Shown: positions 8,184 to 17,329, counted from the stretch's first letter. The stretch: 64,000 bases of DNA from Moraxella sp035181385 (GCF_035181385.1 NZ_JAXCJK010000001.1:744001-808000), one strand, 5' to 3'. Program-made: numbers and translations. Notes: a model not told the origin generated them from the letters alone.

Positions 8184-9818
8184 TTAGCCTTTCACATCAA
8201 TTGCCGCCTTGATAAAGCTATTAAACAGCGGATGTCCACCACGAGGCGAGCTGGTAAATTCTGGGTGGTATTGCACCGCCACAAACCAAGGGTGGTTCTC
8301 AATTTCCACCGCCTCTACCAAATGTTGCTTAGCGGAGTAACCCGAAATCTTCATACCTGCTTTTTCAAGCACCTCAATATAGCGGTTATTCATTTCGTAG
8401 CGATGGCGATGGCGTTCGGTGATATTCTGTGCACCATAAATTTTGGCAAGTTTTGAATCAGGCACCAGCTGTGCCTCTTGTGCACCCAGTCTCATCGTAC
8501 CGCCCAAATCGCTATCATCTGAGCGGATTTGTAATTCACCTTTTTCATCAAACCATTCGGTAATCAGCCCAATGATTGGATCGGCAGCCTTACGGTCAAA
8601 TTCGGTTGAGTTGGCTTGTAGCCCCAGTACATTGCGTGCAAATTCAATCACAGCAAGTTGCATACCCAGACAAATACCCAAATACGGCTTATTATTTTCA
8701 CGAGCATACCGCACCGCCATCATCTTGCCCAAAGTACCACGCTCACCAAAACCACCTGGCACCAAAACCGCATCGCATGATTTTAATTCGTCCATCAAGC
8801 ATGGTTCGGTTTCTAATTTTTCGGCATCAATATAATGAATTTTGACTTTGGTTTTATTGTGAATGCCTGCATGTAATAATGCTTCATTAACTGACTTATA
8901 AGCATCGGGCAATTCAACATATTTGCCTACCATCGCCACAATAATCTCGCCTTGTGCTGTGAATAAGCCTTCAATCACCTTGTCCCAATCAGACAGGTCG
9001 GCTTCTGGCACATCAAAACCAAAGCGTTCGCACACCAAATCATCAAGATTTTGCTCATAAAAAGTGCGTGGAATTTCATAGATGCTGCGTGCATCTTTAC
9101 ACACCACAACAGCACGCTCTGGCACATTGGTAAATAGGGCAATTTTACGCTTGGTGTCAGCATCAACATCATACTCGGTGCGACATACCAAGACATCTGG
9201 CTGAATACCAATAGAGAGTAGCTCTTTGACAGAATGCTGAGTTGGTTTCGTTTTTAGTTCACTGGCAGATTTAATATAAGGAAGTAAAGTTAGGTGCATG
9301 AGCATTGAATTATCATGCCCAAGCTCCACTTGTAGCTGACGCACCGCCTCCATGAATGGCAAACTCTCAATATCACCTACCGTACCACCAATTTCAATGA
9401 TAGCAATGTCAAACCCTTCACCAGATGCACGCACGCGTGCCTTAATCTCATCAGTAATATGAGGAATGACCTGAACCGTACCACCCAGATAGTCACCACG
9501 ACGCTCTTTGGCAAGTACAGTCTGATAAATACGCCCCGAGGTAAAATTATTCACCTTGCTCATTTTTGAATGACGCAAGAAACGCTCGTAATAACCTAAG
9601 TCAAGGTCGGTCTCTGCACCATCTTCGGTAACAAAAACCTCTCCATGCTGAAATGGACTCATCGTCCCTGGATCAACATTGATATAAGGGTCCATTTTAG
9701 TCATGGTAACCTTTAGGCCACGAGCTTCTAAAACGGCCGCCAAAGATGCAGCAGTAATGCCCTTACCCAAAGATGACACCACCCCACCTGTTACAAAGAT
9801 AAATTTAGTCATAATCAT
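8184..9818 (-). CDS. pyrG: CTP synthase
   Basis: Makes CTP from UTP, ATP and glutamine. The 544-residue protein has the synthetase domain first (FVTGGVVSSLGKGITAASL, the P-loop; MDPYINVDPGTMSPFQHGE) and a C-terminal class I glutamine amidotransferase domain from about residue 290, with the nucleophile Cys in PYLGICLGMQLA and the His/Glu pair in QYHPEF. The frame begins MIM; by homology the second ATG at 9812 may be the true start. It heads the pyrG-kdsA-eno-ftsB run. The upstream gap contains an AT-rich promoter region but no sharp -35/-10 pair. Confidence 0.97.
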   Translation of the reverse strand: MIMTKFIFVTGGVVSSLGKGITAASLAAVLEARGLKVTMTKMDPYINVDPGTMSPFQHGEVFVTEDGAETDLDLGYYERFLRHSKMSKVNNFTSGRIYQTVLAKERRGDYLGGTVQVIPHITDEIKARVRASGEGFDIAIIEIGGTVGDIESLPFMEAVRQLQVELGHDNSMLMHLTLLPYIKSASELKTKPTQHSVKELLSIGIQPDVLVCRTEYDVDADTKRKIALFTNVPERAVVVCKDARSIYEIPRTFYEQNLDDLVCERFGFDVPEADLSDWDKVIEGLFTAQGEIIVAMVGKYVELPDAYKSVNEALLHAGIHNKTKVKIHYIDAEKLETEPCLMDELKSCDAVLVPGGFGERGTLGKMMAVRYARENNKPYLGICLGMQLAVIEFARNVLGLQANSTEFDRKAADPIIGLITEWFDEKGELQIRSDDSDLGGTMRLGAQEAQLVPDSKLAKIYGAQNITERHRHRYEMNNRYIEVLEKAGMKISGYSAKQHLVEAVEIENHPWFVAVQYHPEFTSSPRGGHPLFNSFIKAAIDVKG

Positions 9819-9944
9819 TCAACGCTTACTGGTAAAACCGAATTTTACTAAAATTTGCCAAAAAAATATAGGGGGAGAATGAATTTTTTACGCTTTCTTT
9901 TTAAAAATACTTTATTCTTTTTTTTGGGCAAGTTTTGAAACAAT

Positions 9945-10535
9945 TTAGATTTTGGTGTATTTAAAGTCGCAATCGCTCATATGATCGTTTACCATGCCAC
10001 AGGCTTGCATATAGGCATAGCAGATGGTTGCACCGACAAATTTAAAGCCGTCTTTTTTAAGCTGTTTTGATAACATCACACTTGCATTGCTTTGGGTGGG
10101 AATGTCAGCTAAATTTTTTGGCTGATTAACAAGCGGTGTCTGAGCCTGATGACACGCAACAATCCCCCAAATATAATCATTAAATGATTGATTTTGCGTT
10201 ACTTTTAAATAGGCTTTGGCATTGCCAATAATCGCCTGTATTTTTAAGCGATGACGAATGATGCCAGCATTATTCATCAGTTCATCAATTTTTTGTTCAT
10301 CGTATTTGGCAATTTTGATTGCATCAAAGCCATCAAACGCACGATAATAAGCATCTTGCTTTTTTAAAATAGTAATCCAGCTTAATCCCGCTTGCATTCC
10401 TTCTAAACACAACATGGCAAACAGGCGTCTATCATCATGACAAGCCACTCCCCATTCATCATCATGATAAGCTTGATAAATTGGGTCATCACCACACCAA
10501 GCACAGCGTTTTTTAGCATTTATTACCATTGTCAT
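9945..10535 (-). CDS. tag: DNA-3-methyladenine glycosylase I
   Basis: Removes 3-methyladenine from alkylated DNA, starting base excision repair. The protein has 196 residues. The N-terminal CAWCG and YHDDEWG segments and the C-terminal CGMVNDHMSDC carry the cysteines and histidines that bind zinc in E. coli Tag, and LEGMQAGLSWITILKK carries the conserved catalytic-site Glu and aromatic residues. It is divergent from the rhodanese gene, with a 73-bp shared promoter gap. Confidence 0.94.
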   Translation of the reverse strand: MTMVINAKKRCAWCGDDPIYQAYHDDEWGVACHDDRRLFAMLCLEGMQAGLSWITILKKQDAYYRAFDGFDAIKIAKYDEQKIDELMNNAGIIRHRLKIQAIIGNAKAYLKVTQNQSFNDYIWGIVACHQAQTPLVNQPKNLADIPTQSNASVMLSKQLKKDGFKFVGATICYAYMQACGMVNDHMSDCDFKYTKI

Positions 10536-10608
10536 CTTAAATCATTTGTGTTAAATTGAAAATATTATACAATTTTTTGATTATTTTTTTATTACTTTGG
10601 AGCAAAGA

Positions 10609-10935
10609 ATGATAACCCAACTGGATATTAAAGATTTCACCCCAAGTGCAGACAAAATCATTTGGGATGTGCGAGACTTACAAAACTACCAAGACGGGCA
10701 CATACAACACGCAAAAAATGTCCCGCTAGATATGCTCAATCAAGAATTGCTAGACGCCACCACAGGCGACATCTATGTCTTGTGTGGTGGTGGCACCAAA
10801 GCCGAAAAAGCCGTCAATTACCTAAATGACCTCAACCCCAATCGCAACATCATTCATCTGACAGGCGGTACTCGTGCCGCAAAAGCCCTTGGCATGAAAA
10901 TCATCAGCAAAAATGATGACACCAAAACACAATAG
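10609..10935 (+). CDS. Rhodanese-like sulfurtransferase domain protein
   Basis: A single rhodanese domain of 108 residues. The ATG at 10609 was chosen because GGAG lies about 7 nt upstream; the TTG at 10597 overlaps that site. The order is the usual one: IIWDVRDLQNYQDGHI near the start, a short helix, and the persulfide-forming Cys in YVLCGGGTKAEKAVNYL, followed by LTGGTRAAKALG. Proteins of this size carry sulfane sulfur to acceptors or reduce thiosulfate; the acceptor here cannot be told. No partner gene is adjacent, although thiG, a sulfur-using enzyme, is about 0.9 kb downstream. Confidence 0.88.
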   Translation: MITQLDIKDFTPSADKIIWDVRDLQNYQDGHIQHAKNVPLDMLNQELLDATTGDIYVLCGGGTKAEKAVNYLNDLNPNRNIIHLTGGTRAAKALGMKIISKNDDTKTQ

Positions 10936-11189
10936 AACACTATCAAAATTAAAAAGTATTTTTTGGTAGCCAACAACAACTGATGACACCATTAAAAACA
11001 ATTTTTGTCAAAGATGTCATCAGTTGACAAATACGATAATTTAAAAAAATCAATAAAATCAAATATTTATGAATTTTTTATTATTTTTTTAAAAAAATTA
11101 ATTGACACACTGGCATCTTGCCTGTATCATACGCACCACAACGAACGATGGCAGATAACGAAAGTTAAAGCCTAGGTTAAAAAGTAAAT
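10936..11189. other. Intergenic region with long inverted repeat before the tRNA cluster
   Basis: No gene is seen in these 254 bp. A perfect 12-bp inverted repeat, CAACTGATGACA at 10977-10988 and TGTCATCAGTTG at 11015-11026, encloses a 26-nt loop that itself contains a smaller A5/T5 hairpin. It is not followed by a T-run, so it is not a standard terminator. A very AT-rich tract at 11041-11100 then leads into the tRNA promoter and may act as an UP element. Confidence 0.6.
11102..11130 (+). promoter_or_regulatory. Strong sigma-70 promoter of the tRNA cluster
   Basis: A consensus -35 TTGACA at 11102-11107 and a -10 TATCAT at 11125-11130 are separated by 17 bp, with an AT-rich tract upstream. 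Transcription should begin near 11137, about 50 nt before tRNA-Pro. The near-consensus spacing and hexamers fit a stable-RNA promoter. Confidence 0.8.
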
Positions 11190-11266
<77 letters not shown>

Positions 11267-11271
11267 ATTTC

Positions 11272-11292
11272 AAAGCCTTAACGGCTTTTTTT
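11272..11292 (+). terminator. Terminator-like hairpin between tRNA-Pro and tRNA-Arg
   Basis: AAAGCC and GGCTTT pair around a 5-nt loop, and the T-run continues to seven T. It may end part of the transcripts after tRNA-Pro or only mark the 3' end for processing, since tRNA-Arg follows 64 bp later without an obvious consensus promoter. Confidence 0.55.
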
Positions 11293-11355
11293 GTTAGTAG
11301 TTATTAACTTATTATTTAAGTAATAACATTGCTAAACTAACATTAAGCCACATGA

Positions 11356-11432
11356 GCGCCTGTAGCTCAGTTGGATAGAGCATCTGCCTTCTAAGCAGGT
11401 GGTCGCAGGTTCGAATCCTGCCAGGCGCGCCA
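11356..11432 (+). tRNA. tRNA-Arg (anticodon UCU)
   Basis: A 77-nt cloverleaf with encoded CCA. The acceptor GCGCCTG pairs with CAGGCGC; the anticodon stem TCTGC/GCAGG holds loop CTTCTAA, anticodon TCT, which reads AGA and AGG. Confidence 0.97.
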
Positions 11433-11467
11433 TTTGCCTGATTTTATTTTTTTATTTTTAAAATTAT

Positions 11468-11544
11468 GGTGGCTATAGCTCAGTTGGTAGAGCCCCGGAT
11501 TGTGATTCCGGTTGTCGTGGGTTCAAGTCCCATTAGTCACCCCA
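11468..11544 (+). tRNA. tRNA-His (anticodon GUG)
   Basis: A 76-nt body plus the extra 5' G(-1) characteristic of tRNA-His, which faces C73. The acceptor GTGGCTA pairs with TAGTCAC with one G.T pair; anticodon stem CCGGA/TCCGG, loop TTGTGAT, anticodon GTG; CCA is encoded. Confidence 0.97.
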
Positions 11545-11553
11545 TTTTCAAAA

Positions 11554-11586
11554 AAAAGCCTCTTTTCATAAGTAGGCTTTTTTTAT
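11554..11586 (+). terminator. Terminator after the tRNA cluster
   Basis: AAAAGCCT and AGGCTTTT pair around a loop of about 12 nt and the second arm runs into a stretch of seven T. It follows tRNA-His by about 10 nt. Confidence 0.75.
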
Positions 11587-11764
11587 TTAATTCAATATTT
11601 CTCAACACCCCATATGACCGCATTCATTGATATTTAGCCAAACATCTAGCCAATTTTTTTATATCAAAAATTTTAATCAATCTAAAAATTGGTTATCAAC
11701 CCAATATTTGATCAAAATCAATCATCATACAATTAGCTTAATTTTTAGTAAAAATACTTGGTAA

Positions 11765-11780
11765 AATTTGCTATACTAAC
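11765..11780 (+). promoter_or_regulatory. Extended -10 promoter of thiG
   Basis: TGCTATACT forms an extended -10 element with the hexamer TATACT at 11772-11777, about 55 nt before the thiG start; no good -35 lies at the usual spacing, as is common for extended -10 promoters. I looked for a TPP (thi-box) riboswitch in the short leader and saw none. Confidence 0.55.
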
Positions 11781-11831
11781 CAGCACTCTTATCAATTTTA
11801 TCTTTAAAATTCACACAACAAGAGCCATATT

Positions 11832-12653
11832 ATGACCACAACCATCTCCACTCAATCTCCAAACAGTCTGGACAATGATATTTTAAATATTGGTAGCCGC
11901 TCTTTTTCATCTCGTCTGCTGGTTGGTACAGGAAAGTACAAAGACTTAACCCAGACAGGCAATGCCATCAATGCCAGTGGCAGTGAAATTGTTACTGTTG
12001 CAATTCGTCGCACCAATATCGGTCAACATAAGGGTGAGCCAAATCTACTTGATGTGATTTCACCCAAAGATTATACCATTTTACCAAATACTGCAGGTTG
12101 CTTTGATGCCAAGAGTGCCATTCGCACCTGCCAGCTTGCTCGTGAATTGCTTGATGGGCATAATTTGGTCAAATTGGAAGTTTTAGGCGATGAAAAAACG
12201 CTTTACCCCAATGTTACCGAGACTCTAAAAGCGGCGCGTGTATTGATTGATGATGGCTTTGATGTGATGGTCTATACATCAGACGACCCAATCATTGCCA
12301 AAGAATTAGAAAACATGGGCTGTGTGGCAGTCATGCCCTTAGGTAGCTTGATTGGTTCTGGCTTGGGTATACTTAACCGCCATACGCTAAGCATCATCAT
12401 TGAAAATGCCAATGTGCCAATCTTAGTAGATGCAGGTGTTGGCACTGCCTCTGATGCAGCAATAGCAATGGAGCTTGGTTGTGATGGTGTGTTGATGAAT
12501 TCTGCCATCGCCTACGCACAAAACCCTGTACTGATGGCACACGCCATGAAAAATGCTGTCATTTCAGGTCGTCAAGCTTTTTTGGCAGGTAGAATGCTCA
12601 TGCGAAAAACGGCAGTTGCAAGCAGTCCACAAACTGGATACTTTTTTCAATAG
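11832..12653 (+). CDS. thiG: Thiazole synthase
   Basis: Builds the thiazole phosphate moiety of thiamine from DXP, dehydroglycine and sulfur carried by ThiS thiocarboxylate. The 273 residues begin with an unconserved tail of about 22 residues, then SSRLLVGTGKYKD with the Schiff-base region, VAIRRTNIG, LPNTAGC, LVKLEVLGDEKTLYPN, VMPLGSLIGSGLG and VDAGVGTASDAAIAMELGCDGVL, all family hallmarks. ThiS, often encoded just upstream, is not present beside it here. The WS/DGAT gene follows after 18 bp. Its DXP comes from dxs, encoded elsewhere in this window. Confidence 0.95.
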   Translation: MTTTISTQSPNSLDNDILNIGSRSFSSRLLVGTGKYKDLTQTGNAINASGSEIVTVAIRRTNIGQHKGEPNLLDVISPKDYTILPNTAGCFDAKSAIRTCQLARELLDGHNLVKLEVLGDEKTLYPNVTETLKAARVLIDDGFDVMVYTSDDPIIAKELENMGCVAVMPLGSLIGSGLGILNRHTLSIIIENANVPILVDAGVGTASDAAIAMELGCDGVLMNSAIAYAQNPVLMAHAMKNAVISGRQAFLAGRMLMRKTAVASSPQTGYFFQ

Positions 12654-12671
12654 TCACAAGGAATGACCACC

Positions 12672-14033
12672 GTGCGTGCTTTAACTGCTGTTGATTATCT
12701 TTTTTTGATTTTAGAATCAAAAAAACAACCCATGCATGTGGCAGGGCTTTGTATTTTTGAAATGCCCTTGGGGGTAGATGGCAACCATGTGAGCGAGTTT
12801 ATTCAGCAAATCAAAGCCAATAACGCAACGCCCAGCTTTCCTTTTGATCAGGTTTTGGTCAAATTTGGCTTTTGGGACAGCCAAAAGAATTTTGATATCA
12901 ATCACCACATCAAACACATCAAGCTCCCTGCCAATAGTGGTACTGACACACTCATGGCACATATCTCGGCTGCACACGGAGAAATGCTTGATCGTAAACG
13001 GCCTTTATGGGAGCTTCATCTCATTGAAGGGATTGAGCCAGAACAAGATGGTGCACCCATGCGTTTTGCCATTTATCTTAAAGTGCATCACGCCATGATG
13101 GACGGTATCGCTGCCATGCGTTTACTTCAACAATCACTATCTTGTTCGCCCGATGACAAATTCAGCCTGCCTTTTTGGTCATTATCCACCAAATACCGCA
13201 GTCAAATCGATGCCATCTTACCCATTCATAAACCACCCATAAACATCATCAAAGAGCAAATCAATACCATCAAGCCTGTCATTCGTGAAGTCATACGAGG
13301 TTTTAAGCATCGCCATCGCAAAAATTTTCTAAGCACCTTTAATGCCCCCAAATCCATACTAAATCAGCGTATCTCAAACACTCGCTCGCTCATATTCAAA
13401 TCCTTTGATAAAAGGCGGTTTGCCACAGTTGCTCAGTATTTTTCAGTAACAACCAACGACATCATTTTGGCGGTAAGCTCTGGTGCGTTACGAGATTACC
13501 TCATCAGTCAAAACGCTTTGCCCAATAAACCCTTGGTTGCCTTTGTGCCAGTCAGCTTACGCCAAGATGAAAGTAAAATCGGCAATCAGCTGTCATTTTT
13601 ATTGACCAATCTGGCAACCGATGAATACGACCCTCTTAAAAGGCTAAATACCATTAAAGCAAGCATTAACAGTGGCAAAAGACGCTTTTCTCGCATGACG
13701 CAAGCACAAGTGATTAATTACAGTGCATTGATTTATGGCTGGGCTGGCATCAATCTTGCAACCAGACTTTATCCTGCCAAACAAGCCTTTAATCTCATCA
13801 TCTCTAATGTGCCCAGTAAGAATGAACCGCTTTACCTAAATGGTGCACGCTTGACAGGAATTTTTCCTGCATCAGTATTGTTTGATGGTCAAGCTCTTAA
13901 TATCACGCTCACCAATTATGAAGACAAACTTGATTTTGGCATTACCGCTTGTAATAGTGCCTTACCAAACATTGATGTCTTACCGCAGTTGATTGAGAAA
14001 AATCTGACAGAATACGAAAGCCTTCTAGATTGA
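12672..14033 (+). CDS. Wax ester synthase / diacylglycerol acyltransferase family protein
   Basis: A 453-residue bifunctional WS/DGAT-type acyltransferase, expected to join acyl-CoA to long-chain alcohols or diacylglycerol at the membrane, making storage or surface lipids. The active-site HHxxxDG motif appears as HHAMMDG at about residues 139-145. The C-terminal WS_DGAT domain carries LVAFVPVSLRQDE and LIISNVPS. The GTG at 12672 is preferred: AAGGA ends 9 nt before it but directly abuts the ATG at 12663, and the protein then begins MRALTAVDYLFLILE like other family members. It shares the thiG promoter. Which lipid it makes is not shown. Confidence 0.92.
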   Translation: MRALTAVDYLFLILESKKQPMHVAGLCIFEMPLGVDGNHVSEFIQQIKANNATPSFPFDQVLVKFGFWDSQKNFDINHHIKHIKLPANSGTDTLMAHISAAHGEMLDRKRPLWELHLIEGIEPEQDGAPMRFAIYLKVHHAMMDGIAAMRLLQQSLSCSPDDKFSLPFWSLSTKYRSQIDAILPIHKPPINIIKEQINTIKPVIREVIRGFKHRHRKNFLSTFNAPKSILNQRISNTRSLIFKSFDKRRFATVAQYFSVTTNDIILAVSSGALRDYLISQNALPNKPLVAFVPVSLRQDESKIGNQLSFLLTNLATDEYDPLKRLNTIKASINSGKRRFSRMTQAQVINYSALIYGWAGINLATRLYPAKQAFNLIISNVPSKNEPLYLNGARLTGIFPASVLFDGQALNITLTNYEDKLDFGITACNSALPNIDVLPQLIEKNLTEYESLLD

Positions 14034-14064
14034 CACTTGCTTTAATGAGTAAATTTTCAAATAA

Positions 14065-14096
14065 AAAACCCAAGCTTTTAACGGCTTGGGTTTTTT
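14065..14096. terminator. Bidirectional terminator
   Basis: AAAACCCAAGC pairs perfectly with GCTTGGGTTTT around an 8-nt loop, with A and T runs outside. It separates the plus-strand WS/DGAT gene from the convergent suhB. Confidence 0.85.
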
Positions 14097-14137
14097 AATA
14101 ATTGTACATTAAAGACTTGATATAGAACAACAAAAAA

Positions 14138-14971
14138 TCACTTATTCAACGAGTTTTCCCAAGCTGGGATAACCAATTGCATTAACGGTTTAAGCAATTT
14201 AACATTGCACGCAAACACCGAACCAGTGGTCATTGCATGATTTGCACCGTGATGGTCCACAACCACGCCTCGTGCCTCAGTAACAATCAGCTCGCCTGCT
14301 GCCACATCCCAAGGCTTTAATGACATCTCAAAGTAACCATCAAAACGCCCTGCTGCCACATAGCATAGGTCCAATGCTGCCGAACCAAAACGACGCACCT
14401 GACCACCATTTTCACAGATGGCTTGTAGGCTAGCAAAGTGCTGACGCGCAAAACTGGTGCGAGCCTCACCCACCATACGCTCATAAGGGTGCCCTGTGGT
14501 AAATAATCCGCCTGCAATGGTCTTGCAATCAGAGACGGCTAAGCGACGCTGATTGAGGCGTGCACCACGACCACGAGAAGCAGTAAACATCTCATCACGC
14601 ACAGGGTCATAGACGACGCCATGCTCTGTTACACCATTTTTTTGAACAGCAATGGACACACAAAAATGTGGCACACCATGCACAAAGTTGTGCGTACCGT
14701 CTAGAGGGTCGATCACCCAGCACCACTCAGCATCACTGCCCTTACCCTCTTGCAAGCCAAATTCTTCGCCTAAAAAGGAATGGTTTGGGTAGCTTTCTTT
14801 TAATAAAGAAATGGTCAGTTCTTCGGCATAGCGGTCAACCTTCGTAACTAAACCATCTAAGCCTTTTGACTCAACTGCCAGATCAACACGATGACGATTT
14901 TCGTGAGCACGCAAAATCTCATGACCTACTTTTTGTGCTACCTGTGATGCGATAACTACCATCGGCTCCAT
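14138..14971 (-). CDS. suhB: Inositol monophosphatase family protein SuhB
   Basis: A Mg2+-dependent phosphatase of 277 residues. Family motifs are intact: GEEFG (about residue 70), WVIDPLDGTHNFVHG (about 88) and KPWDVAAGELIVTEARG (about 220), which together hold the metal-binding acidic residues. In gammaproteobacteria SuhB also joins rRNA transcription antitermination complexes. AAGGTG precedes the ATG at 14971. The gene stands alone. Confidence 0.92.
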   Translation of the reverse strand: MEPMVVIASQVAQKVGHEILRAHENRHRVDLAVESKGLDGLVTKVDRYAEELTISLLKESYPNHSFLGEEFGLQEGKGSDAEWCWVIDPLDGTHNFVHGVPHFCVSIAVQKNGVTEHGVVYDPVRDEMFTASRGRGARLNQRRLAVSDCKTIAGGLFTTGHPYERMVGEARTSFARQHFASLQAICENGGQVRRFGSAALDLCYVAAGRFDGYFEMSLKPWDVAAGELIVTEARGVVVDHHGANHAMTTGSVFACNVKLLKPLMQLVIPAWENSLNK

Positions 14972-15241
14972 AATACACCTTGCAAATTAATTTTGATGAG
15001 TTTTATTAAATATTAAATGAGTTAAAGAGTGTTTTTTACATTCATCATGCAAAACCGCTATTATAGCTTAATTTGAGCATATTTACCATGTTTTTTGCCA
15101 GCCCAATCAGTGATGACAGTTTTTACATTTTTTTGCATATCATCAATCATGCTTACACACACCCAAGCAATCATTTTCACACAAAACACCTTGTTGATTA
15201 AATCATGTTGATTAAAATATTAAGATGTAAAAGCAATCCAC

Positions 15242-17329
15242 TTAATACTTGTTAGATTGTAGCAATGCTTGTAGCTGTTCAGCAATCCCTTTCTCATCAA
15301 GCTGGCACTCTGCCAGTTGTTCAGCATACGAGCCATGTGCGATGAACTCATCTTTAATGCCAATATTTTTAATCGGTAAGGCAACACCCTTATCCGCCAA
15401 GTATTCATTAACAGCCGAACCTGCACCGCCCATGATTTGATGCTCTTCAAGGGTTGCCACATGAGTTGCTGATTTTACCAATGCGTCAATCAGTGTTGTA
15501 TCAAGCGGTTTAACCCACCGCATATCAACGACTGTTATAGACATATTGTCATTGGTCAATTTTTTTATCGCTTCCAAAGCATCTGCCAAACGAGTACCAA
15601 AGTTAAACAACACCAAGTGCCCATCACCACCAGATTGTTTTTCAAAAACAATTTTACCTTTACCAATGGCCCACTTTTGAGCAGTTTTGCTAATACCTGC
15701 TCCAATTCCTACGCCCCTAGGATAGCGAACAGCTGACACACCTTTATATTCATAGCAAGCATTGAGCAATTGATAGCATTCATTTTCATCACTTGGCGTA
15801 GCAATCACCACATTTGGCACGCAACGCAAATACGCCAAATCAAACACCCCTGCGTGTGTCGCCCCATCTTCACCCACCAGCCCTGCTCGGTCAATTGCAA
15901 AGGTTACATCAAGATTTTGTAAGGCAATATCATGTATCAGCTGATCATAGCCACGCTGCAAAAAAGTAGAATAAATTGCCACCACAGGCTTTAGCCCACC
16001 TGTCGCCATGCCACCAGCCAATGTTACAGCATGTTGTTCAGCAATGGCAACATCAAAAAACTTATCAGGATACGACTTAGAAAACTCAACCATGCCAGAG
16101 CCTTCGCACATGGCGGGGGTAATGGCAACCATGTTTTTATCATCTGCGGTCTCCATGAGCCATTCACCAAAAACATCAGAATACTTTTTGGCAGGCTTGG
16201 TAGGCACATTGTCCGATACATCAGCTTTGGGCAATTTACCAATGGCGTGATATTTGATGGGATCAGCTTCAGCAGGTAAAAACCCCCTGCCCTTCACTGT
16301 ATGCACATGGATCAGTACCGCCCCCTTTAACCGCTTAGCTCGCTCAAAAACCTGCAAAAGTTTTGGCAAATCATGACCATCAAAAGGGCCAAGATAAGTA
16401 AAACCAATTGCTTTAAATAAATTATCAGGAAAAATATGATCATTGAGCTTTTCGGCTATTTTATCCGATAAAGGCATTGGCGGTGCATTTTTACCAAATA
16501 GATTGCCAATGCTTTTGCTGATATTACCACCAATTTTAGCAGGAATTTTCTCAAGCGTTTCTTTGACATCAGTTGCCATGTGTAGATAGTGGCGTACCCG
16601 ACGATCATCAGCATTAATCTCACGCTTGGTCATCAAAATATTGCCATGTTTGTCAATATCAAAAGCCAAACCTCGTTGCCAAAGCCGTGCCAAATGACGG
16701 CTAAATCCACCTATTGCTTGTGAGATTGACATATCATTATCATTGAGTACGACCGTCAAATCAGCATTTTGCTGTACCGCATCATTCATCGCTTCAAAGG
16801 CCATACCGCCTGTCATTGCCCCATCGCCGATGATAGAGATGATTTTTCGATGCTCACCCAAGAGACGGCTGGCCAAGCTCATGCCAAGCCCTGCTGAGAT
16901 GGATGTTGATGAATGCCCCACACCAAAAGTATCATATTCACTTTCCATACGCTCAGGAAATGCCGTTAAACCACCCTTTGAGCGAATGCCTGCCAATTTG
17001 TCCCGTCGACCTGTCAGTACCTTATGGGCATAGGCCTGATGACCCACATCCCACACAAGTTTATCGTAAGGCGTATCATAAATGGTATGTAAAGCGACCG
17101 TCAACTCTACCACACCCAAATTTGCACCAAAATGCCCACCCGACTGTCCCACTGAATACAAAAGATATTCACGCAACTCATCGGCTAATTGGCACAGCTC
17201 ATCAATCGCCAAGCGTTTTAAATCCTTAGGGGAATCAATCTTATCAAGCAAAGGGGTGCTTGGACGCTCTATTGGCATCTTCTCAAAAATCTTGGGGTGA
17301 AAATTTTGGCTGTCAGTAGAATTTGGCAT
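15242..17329 (-). CDS. dxs: 1-deoxy-D-xylulose-5-phosphate synthase
   Basis: A thiamine-diphosphate enzyme that condenses pyruvate and glyceraldehyde 3-phosphate to DXP, the precursor of isoprenoids, thiamine and vitamin B6. The TPP-binding GDG (168-170) starts GDGAMTGGMAFEAMNDA; the catalytic His region GQSGGHFGANLG and the pyrimidine-domain VAIAEQHAVTLAGGMA and DRAGLVGEDGATHAG are present. At 695 residues it is longer than the usual 620-640: about 17 extra residues lie at the N-terminus (an alternative ATG is at 17278) and roughly 40 in a charged segment around 222-300, before LFKAIGFTYLGPFDGHD. Confidence 0.95.
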   Translation of the reverse strand: MPNSTDSQNFHPKIFEKMPIERPSTPLLDKIDSPKDLKRLAIDELCQLADELREYLLYSVGQSGGHFGANLGVVELTVALHTIYDTPYDKLVWDVGHQAYAHKVLTGRRDKLAGIRSKGGLTAFPERMESEYDTFGVGHSSTSISAGLGMSLASRLLGEHRKIISIIGDGAMTGGMAFEAMNDAVQQNADLTVVLNDNDMSISQAIGGFSRHLARLWQRGLAFDIDKHGNILMTKREINADDRRVRHYLHMATDVKETLEKIPAKIGGNISKSIGNLFGKNAPPMPLSDKIAEKLNDHIFPDNLFKAIGFTYLGPFDGHDLPKLLQVFERAKRLKGAVLIHVHTVKGRGFLPAEADPIKYHAIGKLPKADVSDNVPTKPAKKYSDVFGEWLMETADDKNMVAITPAMCEGSGMVEFSKSYPDKFFDVAIAEQHAVTLAGGMATGGLKPVVAIYSTFLQRGYDQLIHDIALQNLDVTFAIDRAGLVGEDGATHAGVFDLAYLRCVPNVVIATPSDENECYQLLNACYEYKGVSAVRYPRGVGIGAGISKTAQKWAIGKGKIVFEKQSGGDGHLVLFNFGTRLADALEAIKKLTNDNMSITVVDMRWVKPLDTTLIDALVKSATHVATLEEHQIMGGAGSAVNEYLADKGVALPIKNIGIKDEFIAHGSYAEQLAECQLDEKGIAEQLQALLQSNKY

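Noticed and set aside
11545..11831. TPP riboswitch upstream of thiG
   Set aside because: No CTGAGA or thi-box-like core is visible, and the leader after the extended -10 is too short.
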